Source: DASRDU01 sp035560235
GTDB taxonomy: Bacteria > Acidobacteriota > Blastocatellia > RBC074
Direction of reading: 5' to 3'
DNA: 64,000 nt
Assembly (NCBI GenBank): GCA_035560235.1
Contig: DATMAG010000061.1
Location: 84,482-148,481 of the forward strand
In this document: in pieces, positions 8,733 to 16,947 of the stretch
How the letters are laid out: each line of letters begins with the position of its first letter
Position numbering within the stretch: position 1 is the first letter of the stretch
Program-made: the position numbers and the translations under genes
Notes under the pieces: generated by a model
What the model was told of the DNA's origin: nothing
The model's database searches: none
The model's input: the letters and a program-made list of their open reading frames with translations, nothing else

Positions 8733-9320
8733 TCAGGCATCGGAAGAATCCTTTGCCAGCTGCTCCTTCGCCTCGTCGCGCAGGATGTCCTGAAACTCTC
8801 TGGCCGAATACATCTGCCAGGGCGAAAGGAAGGGCGGATTTGGCGGAATCGGAATCAGAATGTCCTTCTCACTGTCCCGGGTCTGTAACCAGACGGCAAA
8901 AACCCTCATCGCATTGATGCGCAGCACGGCAGGGCGATACGAAACCGCGCCGAGTCTGCGCGCGAGTTTCTGATCTCCGAAAACCCTGTACATACCATCA
9001 ATGTACGGGCCTTTGTCCACTTCAGACAACTGATGACCGCTGCCGTCCTCTTCGTGCTGCACTTCGATGGCGTAGTTCCGGTCGCTGCCAGAGCGGGCCA
9101 GATAGCGCCAGGCCATCTGTTCAGCCAGGCGCAGGCCCTGTGCCGAAGCCATGTCCCTGAGGCTGGCGACATAGACCGGATGCGGCCAGGCCCCGGCAGG
9201 ATGAGCCACCACCTGCCGGATCATTTCTGCGACGTGTTCGTAAGTCTTCGGCACTTTGCGGGCCGCGGACTGTAGTGCCTGAAGCGATTTTTCCGGCGGC
9301 GACTGGCATTTGATGGGCAT
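8733..9320 (-). CDS. Hypothetical protein, 195 aa
   Basis: I do not recognise this protein. It has no signal peptide or membrane segment. The N-terminal third is helical (SLQALQSAARKVPKTYEHVA), the middle is mixed alpha/beta with charged loops (YAIEVQHEEDGSGHQL), and the tail is acidic and helical (ILRDEAKEQLAKDSSDA). A Pro-rich stretch, IPIPPNPPFLSPW, precedes the tail. The start has AGGAACGAGG upstream. It follows the C70 protease gene by 34 bases on the same strand, and the small basic peptide gene follows it by 60 bases, so the three probably form an operon with the CHAT gene. Confidence 0.65.
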   Translation of the reverse strand: MPIKCQSPPEKSLQALQSAARKVPKTYEHVAEMIRQVVAHPAGAWPHPVYVASLRDMASAQGLRLAEQMAWRYLARSGSDRNYAIEVQHEEDGSGHQLSEVDKGPYIDGMYRVFGDQKLARRLGAVSYRPAVLRINAMRVFAVWLQTRDSEKDILIPIPPNPPFLSPWQMYSAREFQDILRDEAKEQLAKDSSDA

Positions 9321-9354
9321 ATTCGGCCTCGTTCCTGAAGATCAGATACGGCGC

Positions 9355-10404
9355 TTACCTTTTCTGCCGGGCGGCGCGGCGTTCTCTTTCCCTATGAAAA
9401 AGGTAGGAATGTGTCCACTGCCCGGAACCCTTGTAGCGTTTTTTGAGCGTCTGCCAGGTGATGTATGAAGCGGCCTGATCGAGCGGATCAGAAATTCTCA
9501 GCCAGCTCTGCATCTCACCTTCAGGGTCATCGAAGACAGCCGTGATCAGGACAAAATGGCCGCCGCCGCCGCGCCAGCCGATCCGCACGCCCACCGGCAC
9601 CCCGGCGTGAATCTGCTGCCGCACCTCGTCGAGCGTGAGCGGATAGTTGCAGCGCGAAAAATGCAGATCCATTTCATCGAGCGCATCCGGCAGTTTGAAG
9701 GTGCGATTGCAGGCTTTGCTGCGGCTGTGCTGAATGCAGTCGGTCACAGAAGCATCAAAATCGCTGAGCAGGCTCAGACATTGCTGCACGACCTGACACT
9801 GTGTGTGTGTATTCTCCTCGTTGAAGAAATTGAGCAGGCTCGTGGTGACAGCGGCCCAGCACCAGTTGGACTGCTGCTGCCGCTGCAGGTCGAAGCGCAT
9901 GATCGAAGCCGATCTGAGCAGCACCTCGGTCGCGGCTCCGGGCGAGAGTCTGACGGTGATCAGGTTGTTTCCCTTGTGCAGCATGTAATGCGGCAGATAC
10001 CAGGACATTTTCTGGAAATGCAGATTATGCGGATCAATATTCACCGGCCACTCGTGCCCGTTGACATTGATGATGAACGGATAGTCAGCCCGTTCACCGG
10101 CCTGTGTCCGGCACAGATTCAGAATCAGCACCAGCCCGAACTGTCGTGGCAGCTTCAGTCTGAACTGCAGCAGATCAGCGGGATCATCAAGCAGCCAGGC
10201 TCCGGAGAAATGCAGCGCTTTCCTTTTCTTTTGAAACGTCACGCCGTCGGTTCTGGTGATTGAGAAGTGAGTCGTCGGCTCCGGCTCGGCGACCGACAGA
10301 TCCAGCGTCTCCAGGCCTGAAAAACCCTCAGCCGGTTCATCCGAGGCAATTCGGGACAACGGGCGTGTCTGCAACTCCGGTCTGCGCTCCCCACTGATCT
10401 CCAT
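9355..10404 (-). CDS. AvrRpt2-like (C70) papain-fold cysteine protease
   Basis: This 349-residue protein ends in a papain-like cysteine protease domain. The nucleophile lies in QSNWCWAAV (Cys about 182), the catalytic His in GGGHFVLITAV (about 283), and an Asp in RISDPLD (about 306). The NWCWAA signature and HxxLI spacing match peptidase family C70 (AvrRpt2) and the related Peptidase_C39-like group. The first about 170 residues form a beta-rich region of unknown role (FIINVNGHEWPVNIDP, NNLITVRLSPGAATEVLL). There is no signal peptide, so it acts in the cytoplasm or leaves by a non-Sec route. The ATG at 10404 has AGGAG at 6-base spacing. It leads a leftward group with the 195-residue unknown, the small basic peptide and the TPR-CHAT protease. 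Two proteases of different clans in one group is notable. Confidence 0.82.
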   Translation of the reverse strand: MEISGERRPELQTRPLSRIASDEPAEGFSGLETLDLSVAEPEPTTHFSITRTDGVTFQKKRKALHFSGAWLLDDPADLLQFRLKLPRQFGLVLILNLCRTQAGERADYPFIINVNGHEWPVNIDPHNLHFQKMSWYLPHYMLHKGNNLITVRLSPGAATEVLLRSASIMRFDLQRQQQSNWCWAAVTTSLLNFFNEENTHTQCQVVQQCLSLLSDFDASVTDCIQHSRSKACNRTFKLPDALDEMDLHFSRCNYPLTLDEVRQQIHAGVPVGVRIGWRGGGGHFVLITAVFDDPEGEMQSWLRISDPLDQAASYITWQTLKKRYKGSGQWTHSYLFHRERERRAARQKR

Positions 10405-10871
10405 AACTGGCTCCTGAGCGAAAGTGAAGACTGACAGCGACACACCGCTGCCGCCCGGTTCTCCTGCTGTATAAGCGTAATCGGAAAGCGAATTCCCTCA
10501 CGGGTACCCGGAAAGATTCAGCAGGAGCAGCACTGAAGCAGGTCCTGAATCGGCGAGGAAGAATGCGCTCCCAGCCTGACCGGAAAAGACTTCAGCGTGA
10601 CTAAAAAAGGATGTCTGCGCTGCGACAGTCTACTCCTGCCTGCGAGCAGAACAAAGGAGGCGGGTTCATTATGACGGCAGAGAGCGCCGGAAAAGCAAAG
10701 ACGCAGAACTGACGAAGTGAAAGCACTGATCGGTTTCCTTCACTTTGCAGCTCTGCGTCCCTGTTGCGCGGCAGAGGGAGAGCGCACGTAAACTGTCGTG
10801 ATCAGTTGAGCCTTTTCAGGCTGTGATATGAAATGCCTCCCTTTCCGCAATGAACATTATCAGCACTGAGC
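10405..10871. other. Gene-free stretch of about 470 bases
   Basis: This lies between the C70 protease start and the stop of the next leftward gene. It contains one palindromic element (10695-10760). A strong ribosome-site-like AAAGGAGG at 10653-10660 is followed by an ATG at 10671 on the plus strand, but that frame stops after 13 codons inside the repeat. No other coding signal was seen. Confidence 0.6.
10695..10760. repeat. Palindromic element, AAGACGCAGA family
   Basis: The left arm (10695-10723) carries AAGACGCAGAACTGACGAAG then TGAAAG. The right arm (10737-10760) is its imperfect reverse complement, CTTCACTTTGCAGCTCTGCG then TCC. The loop is about 13 bases. Confidence 0.75.
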
Positions 10872-11279
10872 TTAAGACGGGACCCTGTGTCCCTTCGTAC
10901 TGCCGGGAAACTGGATCTCTCTGACCTCCGGGACCAGATAAGCGTTCGAACCGGACAAGGTAATGAGGAACTGATCTGTCCTGGCCCGCTCCACTGGTTC
11001 GCACCGGTAGGAAGTAACCAGTTTACCTGGCTCTCCCTTTACGCTGGCATAAACGTAAAGGCAGTCTTTTCCACGCGCCATCTGTTCTTCATCGTGAATG
11101 ATGATGTATGAGCCTTTCAGTAACGCTCCCTGAAGCCTGACCAGATCCGGAAACATGACCGAAAACTGTTCACGCCCTGAAGAATGATTATGCGGCTGAG
11201 GACCAGTCTGCCGGGCCAGAGGTGACACCGGCGTCATCATCGTAACACCCAGCAGAATTGCGACCATCAAAGGCTTCAT
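10872..11279 (-). CDS. Small exported hypothetical protein, 135 aa
   Basis: A signal peptide (MKPLMVAILLGVTMMTPVSPL) is followed by a His/Asn-rich junction (PQPHNHSSGREQF) and a predicted beta-rich domain of about 100 residues with two cysteines (DCLYVYASVKGEPGKL, SYRCEPVERA). The cysteines could form a disulfide in the periplasm. AAAGGAAG precedes the ATG. I do not recognise the family. It is divergent from the PAS-LuxR regulator gene, so the 53-base gap may hold shared control sites. Confidence 0.7.
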   Translation of the reverse strand: MKPLMVAILLGVTMMTPVSPLARQTGPQPHNHSSGREQFSVMFPDLVRLQGALLKGSYIIIHDEEQMARGKDCLYVYASVKGEPGKLVTSYRCEPVERARTDQFLITLSGSNAYLVPEVREIQFPGSTKGHRVPS

Positions 11280-11332
11280 AAATCACTTCCTTTCACCGCG
11301 CGCAGTATCGGGCAGCCCGGCTCCGCCGGACA

Positions 11333-12115
11333 ATGATGACTTCACATCATTTTTCTGATGAAGACGACAAGGCTGACGAGCATTTACTTTCGCCTGAAGC
11401 GATGACAATAATGAATCCGCCTCGTGACGCTGAAGGATTCAGACTTATGCTCCTGCGTGAACTCAGAGAAATTGTTCGCAGCACCGCCGATGCGACTTTT
11501 GCGACCGATCAGTCAGGCGTCGTGGTCGCCTGGAATGCGGCGGCTGAAATGCTCTTCGGACTGCCGGCGAGCCAGGCGCTCGGCAGTTTCTGCGGCGCAA
11601 TTCTGCACGGCACTGATGAGTGCGGGTCGGTCTGCTCTGCCCGGTGCAACATCAGACAGGCCGTTCAGTCACATCAGCAGCTCGGCAACTTCGATCTTCA
11701 GGTGCAGACCGCGCAGGGCCGGAAGTGGTGCAACATCTCAGTCCTCGCGGCTGAGGTGAACGGGTCGGCCTTTCCGTATTCGATTCACATTCTCCGTCAG
11801 GTTGACACGGGCAAGCGCCTGGAACTGCTCGTGCGCGATTTCGTGGTGACCGAAACACAACTGCCCGCTGAAGAGGCGCAGCCGATGGCGGCAGCCACAC
11901 GCTCACCGCTGCGCGAGGTCGAGCTGACCCGGCGCGAGACTGAAATTCTGCAGCTGCTCTCCAGAGGACTGACGACCGAAAAGATTGCCGGTCAGCTGCA
12001 CATCAGCCGCACCACAGTCAACAATCACGTTCAGCACATCCTGCAGAAACTCAACGCGCATTCCCGTCTTGAAGCGATCCGGCGGGCTGAGCGGGCCGGA
12101 CTGATTCGGGGATAA
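11333..12115 (+). CDS. PAS-LuxR transcriptional regulator
   Basis: This 260-residue protein has a PAS domain (about 45-165: ADATFATDQSGVVVAWNAAA … GKRLELLVRD) and a C-terminal LuxR/GerE helix-turn-helix (about 196-258: LTRRETEILQLLSRGLTTEK, then TTVNNHVQHILQKLNAHSRL). Three closely spaced cysteines in the PAS domain (ECGSVCSARCNIRQ) could bind a metal, Fe-S cluster or sense redox state. No membrane segment is visible, so the signal is cytoplasmic. It is the first gene of the pentose-phosphate operon, 6 bases ahead of the NAD kinase gene, and most simply controls that operon in response to redox. The start is unsure: an ATG at 11402 is an alternative, since neither start has a strong ribosome site. 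Confidence 0.85.
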   Translation: MMTSHHFSDEDDKADEHLLSPEAMTIMNPPRDAEGFRLMLLRELREIVRSTADATFATDQSGVVVAWNAAAEMLFGLPASQALGSFCGAILHGTDECGSVCSARCNIRQAVQSHQQLGNFDLQVQTAQGRKWCNISVLAAEVNGSAFPYSIHILRQVDTGKRLELLVRDFVVTETQLPAEEAQPMAAATRSPLREVELTRRETEILQLLSRGLTTEKIAGQLHISRTTVNNHVQHILQKLNAHSRLEAIRRAERAGLIRG

Positions 12116-12121
12116 CTCTTC

Positions 12122-12988
12122 ATGCAGCTCAACAGATGCGTGGTGGTCATCAAGCAGACAGCACTGGCCAAAGGCGGTCGGGCCGCGCGCCTGGCCCGTT
12201 CAGGTGACGCGACGGCACGCCGCCTGATTCGCGCCGACGATGAGCACCACCGTACCGTTGATGCTGTTCGCTCCGCGCTCGCCGATCATCAGATCGCCTT
12301 CACTGAACTCACGCTGCAGCAGCCTGCTCAGCTCATCAGGCGCACGCTCGGCAGGGCCGATTTCGTCATCAGCGTGGGCGGCGATGGCACTGTGCTTGGT
12401 TCGGCACATTACGTCACAAAAGGCAGGCTGCTCGGAGTCAACTCAGCGCCGGGAGACAGTGTCGGATATTTCTGTCATTCAACGCGCCGGAGTTTCGCCC
12501 GTTCGCTCAGCGATATTCTCGCCCTGCGCTGGCGTCCGGTTGAACTGGCGCGGCTGGCAGTGACTCTTGATAACAAACCGCTCGCGGAACTTGCGCTCAA
12601 TGATGTGCTGATCGCGCACGACTGTCCCGCCGCGACGACGCGTTACCTGCTCAGGGTCGGCCACCACGAAGAAGAACAGCGCAGCTCCGGCATCTGGATT
12701 TCGACTGCCGCCGGATCAACCGCAGGCATTCATTCCGCCGGGGGCAGCGTCATGCCGAAGCGCTCGCGCCGATTGCAATATCTGGTGCGCGAGCTTTATC
12801 GTGAACCGGGCCGGAGTTATCAGCTGACACGCGGGTTCATTCGCCCCGAAGCTGAAATCAGCATCGCCTCAAAGATGCCGCAGGCCCATTTATACATTGA
12901 CGGCGCGCGGACAGCTTATCAGTTTCCCTTCGGTTCGCGCGCCCGGCTCCGGCTGGCCGACTGCGGCCTCAGAATCTTTCTCACCTGA
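12122..12988 (+). CDS. nadK: NAD kinase (ATP-NAD kinase family)
   Basis: This is a 288-residue NAD kinase, which phosphorylates NAD to NADP in the cytoplasm. The nucleotide-binding GGDGT motif is present (VISVGGDGTVLGSAHY, about 79-94). It is followed by GVNSAPGDSVGYF, where typical bacterial enzymes have GxNxGxLGFL; this version resembles the NADK2-like branch. The second signature, ISTAAGSTAGIHSAGG, is also present. It sits just ahead of rpiB, gnd and zwf, so NADP supply is encoded with the NADP-using first step of the pathway. An Arg-rich N-terminus (KGGRAARLARSGDATARRLI) is an unusual extension. Confidence 0.87.
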   Translation: MQLNRCVVVIKQTALAKGGRAARLARSGDATARRLIRADDEHHRTVDAVRSALADHQIAFTELTLQQPAQLIRRTLGRADFVISVGGDGTVLGSAHYVTKGRLLGVNSAPGDSVGYFCHSTRRSFARSLSDILALRWRPVELARLAVTLDNKPLAELALNDVLIAHDCPAATTRYLLRVGHHEEEQRSSGIWISTAAGSTAGIHSAGGSVMPKRSRRLQYLVRELYREPGRSYQLTRGFIRPEAEISIASKMPQAHLYIDGARTAYQFPFGSRARLRLADCGLRIFLT

Positions 12989-13033
12989 AACGTTCGATCA
13001 GCCGGCAGCCTGTCGAACAGGAAAGTCACGGTT

Positions 13034-13486
13034 ATGCGGATTGTCACTGGTTCTGACCACGCGGGATTTGAATTGAAGGAGATGCTCATCGGTGAGGTGC
13101 GCCGGTTGCAGCACGAAGTCATTGATGTCGGCACGCACAGCGCCGATCCGGTGGACTATCCCGACTTTGCTGAAGCCGTCGGCACGGCGCTGATCGCAGG
13201 CCAGGCTGAGCGCGGCATTCTGATCTGCGGCAGCGGCGTCGGCGCTTCAGTCGCCGCAAACAAGCTGCCCGGCGTTCGCGCCGGGCTTTGTCACGATACC
13301 TATTCAGCGCATCAGGGAGTTGAACACGACGACATGAATGTGCTGGTTCTGGGGGCGCGCGTGATCGGCGTGGAGATGGCGAAGGAACTCGTCCGCGCCT
13401 TTCTCAAGGCTCAGTTCACTGGCGAAGAACGTCACGTCAGAAGGCTCGGCAAGGTGCAGGCGCTCGAAACAAGGTACGGCAAATGA
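13034..13486 (+). CDS. rpiB: Ribose-5-phosphate isomerase B
   Basis: This is a 150-residue RpiB/LacAB-family isomerase interconverting ribose 5-phosphate and ribulose 5-phosphate. The N-terminal GSDHAGFELK, the active-site GILICGSGVGASVAANK containing the catalytic Cys, and CHDTYSAHQGVEHDDMNVLV are all as in the family, and the length is normal. AGGAAAG lies upstream of the ATG. It is placed between nadK and gnd, where it handles the ribulose 5-phosphate that Gnd produces. Confidence 0.93.
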   Translation: MRIVTGSDHAGFELKEMLIGEVRRLQHEVIDVGTHSADPVDYPDFAEAVGTALIAGQAERGILICGSGVGASVAANKLPGVRAGLCHDTYSAHQGVEHDDMNVLVLGARVIGVEMAKELVRAFLKAQFTGEERHVRRLGKVQALETRYGK

Positions 13487-13538
13487 CCATTCACAGTGCG
13501 CCCGAACGGAAGCGCGCTGCCACAAAGGGGACTGACTT

Positions 13539-14522
13539 ATGCAGCTTGGAATGATCGGACTCGGCAGAATGGGCGGCAATATGGTGCGCCGCCTGATGAA
13601 GGGGGGCCACGACTGTGTCGCCTTCGACCTCAACGCTGACAATGTCAGACAGATCGCTGCAGAAGGCGCGACGGGCGCGAATTCGCTTGATGATTTTGTC
13701 AGCACGCTGAAGCCTCCGCGCGCCGCCTGGGTGATGGTTCCGGCTGGCGTGCCGACCGAAAGCACAGTGATGGCGCTGGCTGAAAGAATGGAGGCGGGCG
13801 ACATCATCATTGACGGCGGCAACTCGTATTACAAGGACGATGTGCGCCGCGCCGGGATCCTGAGAGAGCGCGGGATTCATTACGTTGATGTCGGCACGAG
13901 CGGCGGCATCTGGGGTCTGGAGCGCGGCTACTGTCTGATGATCGGCGGCTCTGACGAAGCAGTGAAACATCTCGATCCGATCTTTCGCACGCTCGCGCCC
14001 GGACGCGGTGACATTGAGCGCACACCGGGCCGTGAGACGGCAAGCGGCACCGCTGAAGAAGGCTATCTGCACTGCGGCCCGCCAGGCGCAGGCCATTTCG
14101 TCAAGATGATTCACAACGGCATCGAATACGGTCTGATGCAGGCTTACGCTGAAGGCTTCGACATTCTCAGGAATGCGAATGCGAAGGAACTGCCCGCAGA
14201 GATGCGCTATGACTTCAACGTTGCGGACATTGCCGAAGTCTGGCGGCGCGGCAGCGTGGTCGGGTCGTGGCTGCTCGACCTGACGGCGATGGCGCTGCTT
14301 GAAAACCCGACGCTTTCGAATTACACCGGCTTCGTTCAGGATTCGGGCGAAGGTCGGTGGACGATTTACGCCGCGATTGAGGAAGCCGTGCCGGTGGATG
14401 TGCTGGCGACTTCGCTCTTCGCCCGTTTTCGGTCGCGGCAGGACAACACCTTTGCCGAAAAAGTTCTCTCCGCGATGCGCAACAAATTCGGCGGCCACGT
14501 CGAACGCCCGTCAGGCGGCTGA
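13539..14522 (+). CDS. gnd: 6-phosphogluconate dehydrogenase, short (decarboxylating) type
   Basis: This 327-residue enzyme oxidises and decarboxylates 6-phosphogluconate to ribulose 5-phosphate. The Rossmann motif is MIGLGRMGGNMVRRL, and the catalytic Lys/Asn are in FVKMIHNGIEYGLMQAYAEG. The length is that of the short bacterial (YqeC/GndA-like) forms rather than the about 470-residue form. The residue after beta-strand 2 is acidic (VAFDLNADN). In Rossmann enzymes an Asp there usually favours NAD over NADP, so this step may make NADH. It lies 52 bases after rpiB and 88 bases ahead of zwf. Confidence 0.92.
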   Translation: MQLGMIGLGRMGGNMVRRLMKGGHDCVAFDLNADNVRQIAAEGATGANSLDDFVSTLKPPRAAWVMVPAGVPTESTVMALAERMEAGDIIIDGGNSYYKDDVRRAGILRERGIHYVDVGTSGGIWGLERGYCLMIGGSDEAVKHLDPIFRTLAPGRGDIERTPGRETASGTAEEGYLHCGPPGAGHFVKMIHNGIEYGLMQAYAEGFDILRNANAKELPAEMRYDFNVADIAEVWRRGSVVGSWLLDLTAMALLENPTLSNYTGFVQDSGEGRWTIYAAIEEAVPVDVLATSLFARFRSRQDNTFAEKVLSAMRNKFGGHVERPSGG

Positions 14523-14610
14523 GGCATCTGTTCAGGGCTGCACCCGCGTCATCCGGATTCCCACAATCGTTGCCGCAGCGCGCCTGACATAACGACGAAC
14601 AGGTAACCCA

Positions 14611-16137
14611 ATGACTGAACTCAACCAGACAACACAGTCCGGCGAGATTGCTGATCCGTGCGTCATGGTGATCTTTGGCGCATCCGGCGATCTGACGCGG
14701 CGCAAGCTGCTGCCTGCGCTCTACAACCTGGCCAGAGGCAATCTGCTCTCGCGTGAATTTGCGGTCATCGGCGTGGCGCTCGATCAGTTGACGACCGATG
14801 AGTTCAGGCAGCAGGTCAGCGATCACTTTCACGAATACGCGACCGGCGAAGTTGATCCGGCCCTGCTCGAATGGATGGTCAAGCGGATTCATTACATCAG
14901 CGGCGAGTTCGGCAATGCGGCCACCTTCACGCGCCTCGCTGAACTGCTCGCCGAAGTGGACAGGGATCACGGCACGCGCGGGAACTATCTTTATTACCTG
15001 GCAGTGCCGCCGCGTTTCTTTTCAGTGATTGTCGCGCAACTCGGCGCTGCCGGGCTGACCCGCGAAGAGAACGCTCAGTGGCGGCGCGTGATCATTGAAA
15101 AACCTTTCGGGCGCGATCTTGAATCGGCGCGCGCGCTCAATCAGGAACTCGCGCAGGCGCTCAATGAAAAGCAGATCTACCGGATTGATCATTACCTCGG
15201 CAAGGAAACGGTGCAGAACATTCTGGCCTTTCGTTTCAGCAACGGCATCTTCGAGCCGGTCTGGAATCGCAACTACGTTGACCACGTGCAGATCACCGTG
15301 GCCGAAAGCATCGGCGTCGAAGGGCGCGGCGGTTATTATGAAGAGGCCGGCGCACTGCGCGACATGGTGCCGAATCACATCTTTCAACTGATTTCACTGA
15401 CCGCGATGGAACCGCCGATTTCATTCGATGCCGACGATGTGCGCGATGAAATGGCGAAGGTGCTGCACGCGATCAATCCGTTCGACCCTGAAGAAGTGCT
15501 GACCGATGCCGTGCGCGGGCAGTACGGGCCGGGCCGCGTTGATAATGAAAATGTGCCGGGTTATCGGAGCGAAGCGAAGGTTTCACCGACTTCATCAACT
15601 GAAACCTTTGTCGCGCTCAGGCTGCTGATTGACAACTGGCGCTGGGCCGACGTGCCGTTTTACCTGCGCACCGGCAAGCGCCTGCCGAAACGTCTGACTG
15701 AAATTGCGATTCAGTTCAAGCAGGCTCCGTTTGTGCTCTTCCGCAACACACCGGTTGACAAGCTGCGCACCAACCGGCTGGTCATGCACATTCAGCCCGA
15801 CGAAGGCATTTCGCTGCGGTTCGGAGCCAAGATTCCCGGCCCGGTCGTCAACCTCGGCGCGGTCAGGATGAGTTTCAATTACAGGGATTATTTCGGCAGC
15901 ACGCCCAGCACCGGTTATGAACGCCTGATTTACGATTGCATGAACGGCGACGCCACATTGTTTCAGCGTTCCGATATGGTCGAAGCCGGATGGTGCGCCG
16001 TTGACCCGATTCTTGATGTGTGGAAGGCCCTGCCGCCACGCAGCTTCCCGAACTATCCGGCAGGCACGTGGGGGCCGAAGGAAGCCGATGACCTGCTGGA
16101 AAAGGACGGGCGCAAATGGCGCGTGATTGATGAGTAG
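14611..16137 (+). CDS. zwf: Glucose-6-phosphate 1-dehydrogenase
   Basis: This 508-residue enzyme catalyses the first oxidative step, glucose 6-phosphate to 6-phosphogluconolactone. The dinucleotide motif is IFGASGDLTRRKLLPALYNL, with a basic RRK that suits NADP. The active-site signature RIDHYLGKETVQNILAFRF is intact, as is the EKPFGRDL motif. The length is normal. Upstream of the ATG is only a weak AGG, so translation may depend on coupling within the operon. No 6-phosphogluconolactonase gene is present in the window. Confidence 0.96.
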   Translation: MTELNQTTQSGEIADPCVMVIFGASGDLTRRKLLPALYNLARGNLLSREFAVIGVALDQLTTDEFRQQVSDHFHEYATGEVDPALLEWMVKRIHYISGEFGNAATFTRLAELLAEVDRDHGTRGNYLYYLAVPPRFFSVIVAQLGAAGLTREENAQWRRVIIEKPFGRDLESARALNQELAQALNEKQIYRIDHYLGKETVQNILAFRFSNGIFEPVWNRNYVDHVQITVAESIGVEGRGGYYEEAGALRDMVPNHIFQLISLTAMEPPISFDADDVRDEMAKVLHAINPFDPEEVLTDAVRGQYGPGRVDNENVPGYRSEAKVSPTSSTETFVALRLLIDNWRWADVPFYLRTGKRLPKRLTEIAIQFKQAPFVLFRNTPVDKLRTNRLVMHIQPDEGISLRFGAKIPGPVVNLGAVRMSFNYRDYFGSTPSTGYERLIYDCMNGDATLFQRSDMVEAGWCAVDPILDVWKALPPRSFPNYPAGTWGPKEADDLLEKDGRKWRVIDE

Positions 16138-16155
16138 CTGAAGGGAAGACGTGTT

Positions 16156-16947
16156 ATGAAGCGGTCTGCGGAACTCAATGAAGTGACTGACATCAGTTCC
16201 ATTACTCACTCAGCCAACGGCTCAGGAACGACTCCGCCGCTCGAACAGGGCGACCGCCTGACGCGGCATGAATTCGAGCTGCGTTACGAAGCAATGCCTG
16301 AGCTGAAAAAAGCTGAACTGATCGAAGGAATCGTTTATATGGGTTCACCTGTCAAATACAAACACGGGAGACATCACCGTCAATTGAATCACTGGCTGTC
16401 AGCTTACTGTGTGGAAACGCCAGGCACTGATGTTGCTGACAATGTTACCAATCGGCTTGATGAGGATAATGATCCGCAACCTGATCTGCTGTTGAGAATT
16501 GAAGAGGAGTACGGCGGACAGTCCTGGATTGACGAAGATGGTTATCTGAGCGGCGCGCCGGAACTGATTGCTGAAATTGCGTCGAGCAGCGCGGCTTACG
16601 ACCTGCACGACAAGCTGAATGTGTACCGCAGGCACGGCGTGCTGGAATACGTCGTCTGGCGCGTGCGTGACAAACAGCTTGACTGGTTCCGGCTTCACGA
16701 AGGCCATTACGTCAGGCAAACGCCTGAGGCAAAGGGCATCATCGCCAGCCATTTTTTTCCGGGTCTGCGGCTGGCAGTTAATGCGCTGCTCAAAGGCGAA
16801 ATGGCAGCAGTGCTGAATGAGCTGCAAAAAGGCCTGGCCTCAGCCGAACACAAATCATTCGTCAGACGACTGGCCGCGCAGAAACGAAAACTGAAAACGC
16901 AGAGTAGCGGCATCACGAAAAAGACTCAGAGCAGAAAAAGACGATGA
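16156..16947 (+). CDS. Uma2-family (DUF820) putative restriction-fold nuclease
   Basis: This 263-residue protein carries a Uma2/DUF820 domain (about residues 30-205) with the PD-(D/E)xK layout: PQPDLLLRI, ELIAEIASSS and a following Lys in DLHDKLNVYRRHGVLEYVVW. The C-terminal about 45 residues are strongly basic and low in complexity (AQKRKLKTQSSGITKK). The family is very abundant in cyanobacteria and Acidobacteriota and its biological role is unsettled. It is embedded between zwf and the dehydratase gene, with GGGAAG ahead of its ATG and a 4-base stop/start overlap (ATGA) with the next gene. It is therefore transcribed with sugar metabolism genes, which may be incidental. Confidence 0.88.
   Translation: MKRSAELNEVTDISSITHSANGSGTTPPLEQGDRLTRHEFELRYEAMPELKKAELIEGIVYMGSPVKYKHGRHHRQLNHWLSAYCVETPGTDVADNVTNRLDEDNDPQPDLLLRIEEEYGGQSWIDEDGYLSGAPELIAEIASSSAAYDLHDKLNVYRRHGVLEYVVWRVRDKQLDWFRLHEGHYVRQTPEAKGIIASHFFPGLRLAVNALLKGEMAAVLNELQKGLASAEHKSFVRRLAAQKRKLKTQSSGITKKTQSRKRR

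Noticed and set aside
9556..10263. 235-codon open frame antisense to the C70 protease gene
   Set aside because: Shadow of a well-supported coding sequence; it has no ribosome site and no recognisable motif.
13491..14498. Long open frame antisense to gnd
   Set aside because: It is the complement of a clear 6-phosphogluconate dehydrogenase gene; its translation is rich in Arg/His/Ala with no family look.
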